A DNA stretch of 64,000 nucleotides from JAAYYM01 sp964638005. Lineage in GTDB: Bacteria > Bacillota > Clostridia > Lachnospirales > Lachnospiraceae. The stretch lies in assembly GCA_964638005.1 (NCBI GenBank), contig CAZWXS010000005.1, positions 25,343-89,342 of the forward strand, read 5' to 3'. Position 1 is the first letter of the stretch, and each line of letters begins with the position of its first letter. Below the pieces are notes generated by a model. That model was given only the letters and a program-made list of their open reading frames with translations, was not told the DNA's origin and ran no database searches. A program made the position numbers and the translations under genes. This document shows, piece by piece, positions 59,798 to 64,000 of this stretch.

Positions 59798-61600
59798 TTA
59801 GATTTGAAAAGTCTGCTGACAGAGCCATTTTGCCTCATTGTCTGTCAGATGCGGACAAAGCGTTTCATATACCTTTCTGTGGTAGACATTCAACAGATTT
59901 TTTTCATCATCCGACATGTACTCAGGTACAATCGCCTCCAGGTCAATCGGTACCTGTGTCAATGTCTCAAACCCCAGATATCTGCCCCACTCATTGGAAT
60001 ATTTTTCGACACACAACAATTCGTTTTCAATCCGGATTCCATGACTTCCTTCTATATATATACCCGGTTCATCCGTTATGATCATCCCCGGCTCCAGCAT
60101 CGTTTCCGGCTGTGTCTCGCTGCTCTTCCACCTGAATGCCTGCGGCCCCTCATGAACACTTAAGAAACTGCCCACTCCGTGCCCCGTTCCGTGTCTGTAA
60201 TCCAATCCAAGCTTCCACAGCGGTTCCCGTGCCAGAATATCCAGATTGCGTCCCGTGCAGCCATATAAGAATACTGCATCCGCAAGCTTCAGCATCCCGC
60301 ATACGACTGCAGTATATTGTCTCTTCTGTTCCATGGTCAATGGACCAAGTACGATCGTCCTTGTAATATCGGTTGTCGCACCCATATACTGTCCGCCCGA
60401 ATCCACTAACAGCATGCCCTTTTTTCCAAGCCTTGTGTCCGTGTCCTCTCCTGCCGTATAGTGAATCATCGCCGCATTGCTTCCGTAGGCTGCAATCGTT
60501 TCAAAGGAAGGTTCCGTGTAACCTGCCTGTCCCTTTCTGAACTCCTCGAGCCTTCTTGAGACAGACAATTCTGTTTCTGTTGTGATGTCCGGATGATTCT
60601 TAAGCCAATAAATGAATTTCGTAACCGCAACCGCATCTGCCAAATGACAGCTCCGGCACAGTTCTGTTTCTATCCTGTTCTTGACCGCCTTTGGTATCAG
60701 CAGATGATTTGATACGTCCGCAATCTCATGTCCGCAGCCTGCCGCCTCGTACAATGCAAGGCTGACTGCAGACTTGTCCAAAAGCAGTTTGCTCGGTGTC
60801 TGACCTGACTGCTCCCGTAAAAATCCATAGATTTCATCATATGTCCGCAGAGTAATCCTCTGACGCGCAAGATACTCCAAAGCATCTTCATCAAATGCAC
60901 CTGCATCGGCAAATAAAAATGCGGCTGTCAGTGTAATATACGCAAAGGATAATCCGACCGGATTATATGACACATCATTTCCGCGCAGATTAAAAAGCCA
61001 CATGATATCGTCCAATGTCGACAAGAGAAATGCATCCGCACCGTATTCTCTCATTTTTGCCCTCAGATCAGACACTTTTTCTCCCGAACCACGCCCTGTC
61101 AGTGCATCACTCAAAGGATATATCCGCTCTGCCGGTCGCTTCGGTCGATCTGTCCAGATACGCCCCACCAGATCCCGCTCTGTACAGTATACTACGTTCT
61201 GCTTAATGCTCTCTTTGAGCCGTTCTCGAAAAGAGGCCGAAACAATCCTTCCGTCAAATCCGAGACGATCTCCGTCCCTAACGTGTGCCGCCAGATATCC
61301 TTCCAGCGTCAAAACACCTGCCTCCTGCATACGAAAAAGCTCGATTCCTGACCCCGCCAATTCATGCTCTGCCTGCACAAAGTACCTGCCGTCCGTCCAT
61401 AGTCCTGCCATATCCGCAGACACAAGCAGAGTACCTGCTGAGCCCGTAAAGCCCGACATGTACTCCCTTGTCTTAAAATGATCACTGATATATTCCGACT
61501 GATGATCATCACCGGTCGGAATGATCCAGTAATCCATATGTTCTTCTTTCATGAGCGCTCTCAACTGTTCCAGCCGCTCCCTGATACGTTGTTCCTGCAC
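59798..61600 (-). CDS. pepP: Xaa-Pro aminopeptidase (M24 family, aminopeptidase P)
   Basis: 600 residues, the long form: two N-terminal creatinase-like domains (about 1-300) and a C-terminal pita-bread domain. Metal ligands: DSGGQYMGATTDITRT (two Asp), GTGHGVGSFLSVHEGP (His) and EPGIYIEGSHGIRIENELL (Glu). It removes N-terminal residues before proline in the cytosol. The start is GTG 61600, with AAGGGG six bases upstream. It lies 30 bases after deoC. Confidence 0.92.
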   Translation of the reverse strand: MQEQRIRERLEQLRALMKEEHMDYWIIPTGDDHQSEYISDHFKTREYMSGFTGSAGTLLVSADMAGLWTDGRYFVQAEHELAGSGIELFRMQEAGVLTLEGYLAAHVRDGDRLGFDGRIVSASFRERLKESIKQNVVYCTERDLVGRIWTDRPKRPAERIYPLSDALTGRGSGEKVSDLRAKMREYGADAFLLSTLDDIMWLFNLRGNDVSYNPVGLSFAYITLTAAFLFADAGAFDEDALEYLARQRITLRTYDEIYGFLREQSGQTPSKLLLDKSAVSLALYEAAGCGHEIADVSNHLLIPKAVKNRIETELCRSCHLADAVAVTKFIYWLKNHPDITTETELSVSRRLEEFRKGQAGYTEPSFETIAAYGSNAAMIHYTAGEDTDTRLGKKGMLLVDSGGQYMGATTDITRTIVLGPLTMEQKRQYTAVVCGMLKLADAVFLYGCTGRNLDILAREPLWKLGLDYRHGTGHGVGSFLSVHEGPQAFRWKSSETQPETMLEPGMIITDEPGIYIEGSHGIRIENELLCVEKYSNEWGRYLGFETLTQVPIDLEAIVPEYMSDDEKNLLNVYHRKVYETLCPHLTDNEAKWLCQQTFQI

Positions 61601-61630
61601 GTTGTTCCCCTTGTTCTCTATCGTTTCGAC

Positions 61631-62302
61631 CTAATATGCTCCTGCTTCTCCGCCATTTAAAAGACTCACTGCAGAACTGGTTCCGATCCTGTCACAGCCC
61701 TCAGATAAAAACGCCTCCAGATCTTCAACCGTCTTAACCCCTCCTGCAGCCTTGATCTTCACCTTAGGTCCGATATGCTTCTTAAACAGCCTGATGTCCT
61801 CAAGTGTTGCGCCGCCTGTTCCGAAGCCTGTTGAAGTCTTGATATAATCAGCCCCCGCATTGGTAACGGCTTTGCACATGGCGATCTTTTCTTCTTCTAT
61901 CAGGAAACAGGTTTCAATAATGACTTTTAGCACCTTGGTTCCGACTGCTTCCTTCAGTGTCCTGATTTCATCTTCCACTTTAGCATAATCCCCATTCTTG
62001 ACATCTGTAATGTTGATTACCATATCCACTTCACTTACTCCGTCCAAAAGCGCCTGACGCACCTCTGCTACCTTTGCCTCAGTCACTGCATAGCCTAACG
62101 GAAATCCGACCACCGTACAGATATTGATTCTGTCTCCGTACTTATCGTGAATCCTCTTGATATATGCCGGCGGTATACAGATGGATGCAGTTTTATATTC
62201 GATTGCTTCCTCACACAAGGTCTGAATATCCTCCCATGTTGCATAAGGCTTTAACAATGTGTGATCAATATGGCTTAACATTTCTTCTTTTTTCATTTTC
62301 AT
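61631..62302 (-). CDS. deoC: Deoxyribose-phosphate aldolase
   Basis: 223 residues. Cleaves 2-deoxyribose 5-phosphate to acetaldehyde and glyceraldehyde 3-phosphate. Class I aldolase motifs: IDHTLLKPYATWEDI, VIIETCFL, the Schiff-base lysine in YIKTSTGFGTGGAT and VKIKAAGGVKT, and DRIGTSSAV. ATG 62302 follows GGGAGAGG; the frame to 62389 contains the promoter and is not coding. It is divergent from citrate synthase. Confidence 0.95.
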   Translation of the reverse strand: MKMKKEEMLSHIDHTLLKPYATWEDIQTLCEEAIEYKTASICIPPAYIKRIHDKYGDRINICTVVGFPLGYAVTEAKVAEVRQALLDGVSEVDMVINITDVKNGDYAKVEDEIRTLKEAVGTKVLKVIIETCFLIEEEKIAMCKAVTNAGADYIKTSTGFGTGGATLEDIRLFKKHIGPKVKIKAAGGVKTVEDLEAFLSEGCDRIGTSSAVSLLNGGEAGAY

Positions 62303-62341
62303 AGCACCTCTCCCGTTATTCTTTCCGAATGTTTTGATATT

Positions 62342-62370
62342 ATTATAGTTGTTTTTCTTTCCGCTGTCCA
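62342..62370 (-). promoter_or_regulatory. Promoter for deoC
   Basis: On the minus strand TGGACA (62365-62370), 17-base spacer, perfect TATAAT (62342-62347), about 40 bases upstream of the chosen ATG. Confidence 0.8.
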
Positions 62371-62411
62371 TCACACTTTCCAAAAACAAATTCCATCCAT
62401 ATTATGTAAAC

Positions 62412-62431
62412 AAATGTATGTTCATACATTT
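62412..62431. promoter_or_regulatory. Perfect 20-base palindrome between deoC and citrate synthase
   Basis: AAATGTATG-TT-CATACATTT, nine-base arms. It lies about 42 bases upstream of the deoC -35 and close to the likely citrate synthase promoter (a weak TTGTGC...TATCAT at 62438-62467). It is a candidate operator; no T tract follows, so not a terminator. Confidence 0.65.
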
Positions 62432-62531
62432 TTAACTTGTGCACTTTTATTCATACGTGTTATCATAGAAGATATCTTTATTTAATCTTTTTTTTGTAAC
62501 ACGGTAATTGCTTTAGAATGGAGGTACTACA

Positions 62532-63896
62532 ATGGATCACAATGTATTTTGCGAAACAACACCCGAAATCCTGGCTTTATCGGAACTGAGCCAAAAGGCA
62601 AGCGAGATAGACCCGGAATTATATACGAAGTATGAGGTAAAACGCGGACTGCGCGACATTAACGGCAAGGGTGTACTGACAGGACTCACATCCATTTCCG
62701 ACATTCGTACGACAAAGGTAGTTAACGGTGAAACAGTTCCTGCAGATGGGGAACTATTTTATCGTGGTTATAACGTGAAGGATCTTGTTGCGGGATTTTC
62801 TAACGATAATCGCTTCGGATTTGAGGAGGTGGCATATCTGTTGCTTTTTGATACGCTTCCGACCCCGATTGAATTAAAAGGATTTCACGAATTATTGGCG
62901 CATTACCGTACACTGCCGACCAGTTTTGTACGGGATATCATTATGAAGGCACCCAGTCAGGATATGATGAACACTCTGGCACGCAGCGTATTGACTCTCT
63001 ATTCTTACGATGACCGTGCAGACGATGTTTCCATGCCAAATGTACTGCGGCAATGTCTGCAGCTGATCAGCCTGTTTCCTCTGCTGTCTGTATACGGTTA
63101 TCAGGCCTACAGACATTATCATGACGGAAAGAGCCTCTATATCCATGTGCCGCGTAAAGAGCTTTCTACTGCGGAGAATATTCTGCGCATCCTGCGTCCG
63201 AATAAAAAATACACACCGTTAGAAGCCAAGATTCTGGATGTTGCACTTGTGCTGCATATGGAACACGGCGGCGGTAACAATTCTTCCTTTACAACACATG
63301 TCGTATCCTCTTCCGGCACTGATACATATTCCGTCATCGCTTCTGCAATCGGCTCATTGAAGGGGCCCAAGCACGGCGGCGCAAATATCAAGGTAGTCAA
63401 AATGTTTGACGATCTGAAGGAAGTCGTTCAGGACTGGGCCGATGAGGACGAGGTTTCCCGCTATCTTGCAGCACTCCTGCACAAGGAAGCCTTTGATAAA
63501 CAGGGGCTTATCTATGGTATGGGACACGCTGTATATTCTCTCTCCGATCCCAGAGAGGTCATCTTCAAATCATTTGTTGAGAAGCTGTGCGTAGAAAAAG
63601 GGCTGAAAAAGGAATTCGCCCTGTATTCGCTCGTAGAGCGGCTTGCTCCGCAGGTCATCGCCGATGAACGCAAGATTTACAAAGGGGTCTGCTGTAATGT
63701 GGACTTCTATTCAGGATTCGTATATGATATGTTGGATCTTCCTCCCGAACTCTATACACCTATCTTTGCCATTGCGCGTATCGTCGGTTGGAGTGCTCAC
63801 CGTATGGAAGAGCTTGCAAATAACGGCAAGATTATCAGACCGGCATACAAGCCAATTGGTCCGGATGAGATTTATATACCGTTAAATGACAGATAA
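62532..63896 (+). CDS. gltA: Citrate synthase
   Basis: 454 residues. Condenses acetyl-CoA and oxaloacetate, feeding glutamate synthesis. Catalytic segments: first histidine in LHMEHGGGNNSSFTTHVVSS, second in KGPKHGGANIKVVKM, MGHAVYSLSDPREV and the late NVDFYSGFVYDMLDLP with the aspartate. The N-terminus is longer than in the short archaeal-type enzymes. A GGAGG ribosome site precedes the ATG. The next gene (from 63981) starts with its own promoter. Confidence 0.95.
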   Translation: MDHNVFCETTPEILALSELSQKASEIDPELYTKYEVKRGLRDINGKGVLTGLTSISDIRTTKVVNGETVPADGELFYRGYNVKDLVAGFSNDNRFGFEEVAYLLLFDTLPTPIELKGFHELLAHYRTLPTSFVRDIIMKAPSQDMMNTLARSVLTLYSYDDRADDVSMPNVLRQCLQLISLFPLLSVYGYQAYRHYHDGKSLYIHVPRKELSTAENILRILRPNKKYTPLEAKILDVALVLHMEHGGGNNSSFTTHVVSSSGTDTYSVIASAIGSLKGPKHGGANIKVVKMFDDLKEVVQDWADEDEVSRYLAALLHKEAFDKQGLIYGMGHAVYSLSDPREVIFKSFVEKLCVEKGLKKEFALYSLVERLAPQVIADERKIYKGVCCNVDFYSGFVYDMLDLPPELYTPIFAIARIVGWSAHRMEELANNGKIIRPAYKPIGPDEIYIPLNDR

Positions 63897-63920
63897 ATTA
63901 GTACTTTTTTCTTATATTGA

Positions 63921-63949
63921 TTGCAAATCCGTCCACATTATTGTAAAAT
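63921..63949 (+). promoter_or_regulatory. Promoter for the gene at the right edge
   Basis: TTGCAA (63921-63926), 17-base spacer, TAAAAT (63944-63949). Confidence 0.72.
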
Positions 63950-63980
63950 ATATATAAACATTTCGGAGAGGTGGGATTAG

Positions 63981-64000
63981 ATGGATAAAAAAGATATCAA
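63981..64000 (+). CDS. Start of an unidentified gene (cut by window edge)
   Basis: ATG 63981 after GGAGAGGTGGGA; only six complete codons (MDKKDI) are visible, too few to identify. Confidence 0.5.

Noticed and set aside
1..64000. CRISPR arrays, prophage, tRNA or rRNA genes
   Set aside because: No regularly spaced direct repeats, phage structural genes, or tRNA cloverleaf/CCA-type sequences were found on reading either strand; a covariance search could still reveal a missed tRNA.

Overview
The window reads as chromosome from an anaerobic, low-to-mid GC Firmicute of class Clostridia, most likely family Lachnospiraceae. This is inferred from gene content and order: the rsmD-coaD and DUF2953-gerW neighbourhoods, YlbJ, a T-box leader on pheST, an [FeFe]-hydrogenase-like sensor, ATP-type PEP carboxykinase, and strong sigma-A promoters with 17-base spacers. 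Nearly all genes are core housekeeping genes. I see no rRNA, tRNA, prophage, complete insertion sequence or CRISPR array.

Layout. 0-13 kb: a partial pepD, ylbJ, then a minus-strand block parE-parC-rsmD-coaD-coiled-coil protein, and asp23-fakA-recG-degV, which diverges from rpmB. 13-19 kb: a J-domain protein, a tiny membrane protein, a [FeFe]-hydrogenase/chemoreceptor fusion, gerW with DUF2953, and a divergent HD-GYP protein whose HD histidine is a tyrosine. 19-30 kb: Nudix, class B PBP, FtsW/RodA, U32 peptidase, ZapA, RuvAB, Gx transporter, a NusG-II protein and a chemoreceptor. 30-43 kb: branched-chain amino acid genes (leuCD with a divergent LysR regulator; ilvB, two different small subunits, ilvC), a secreted Ala/Gln-rich protein, a MetH-type methionine synthase, gpmI and PilZ. 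43-52 kb: queA, pheT and pheS (T-box controlled), an Rpn nuclease, a BrkB-type membrane protein, SpoIID and a probable 6S RNA gene. 52-58 kb: the most interesting locus, described below. 58-64 kb: pckA, Xaa-Pro aminopeptidase, deoC, citrate synthase and the first codons of another gene.

The standout is a five-gene operon on the minus strand (57794 to 52120) resembling the dlt D-alanylation pathway: adenylation enzyme, carrier protein, MBOAT acyltransferase and SGNH protein. It ends in a KamA-family radical-SAM aminomutase. The aminomutase carries Lys333 and Asn370 where lysine 2,3-aminomutase has its two lysine-binding aspartates, which is the published signature of glutamate 2,3-aminomutase. 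The adenylation enzyme has Gly273 where DltA has the cysteine that packs on D-alanine. The MBOAT protein ends in FIYIQF, resembling the acyl-transfer motif at the DltX C-terminus. I infer a dlt-like system that may esterify an envelope polymer with a beta-amino acid, possibly beta-glutamate, made by the operon itself.

Other points are the hydrogenase-chemoreceptor fusion, two unexplained intergenic hairpin elements (33360-33489 and 46491-46569), an operator-like repeat inside the ilvN-ilvC promoter, a LysR-type box between leuC and lysR, and a perfect palindrome between deoC and citrate synthase.
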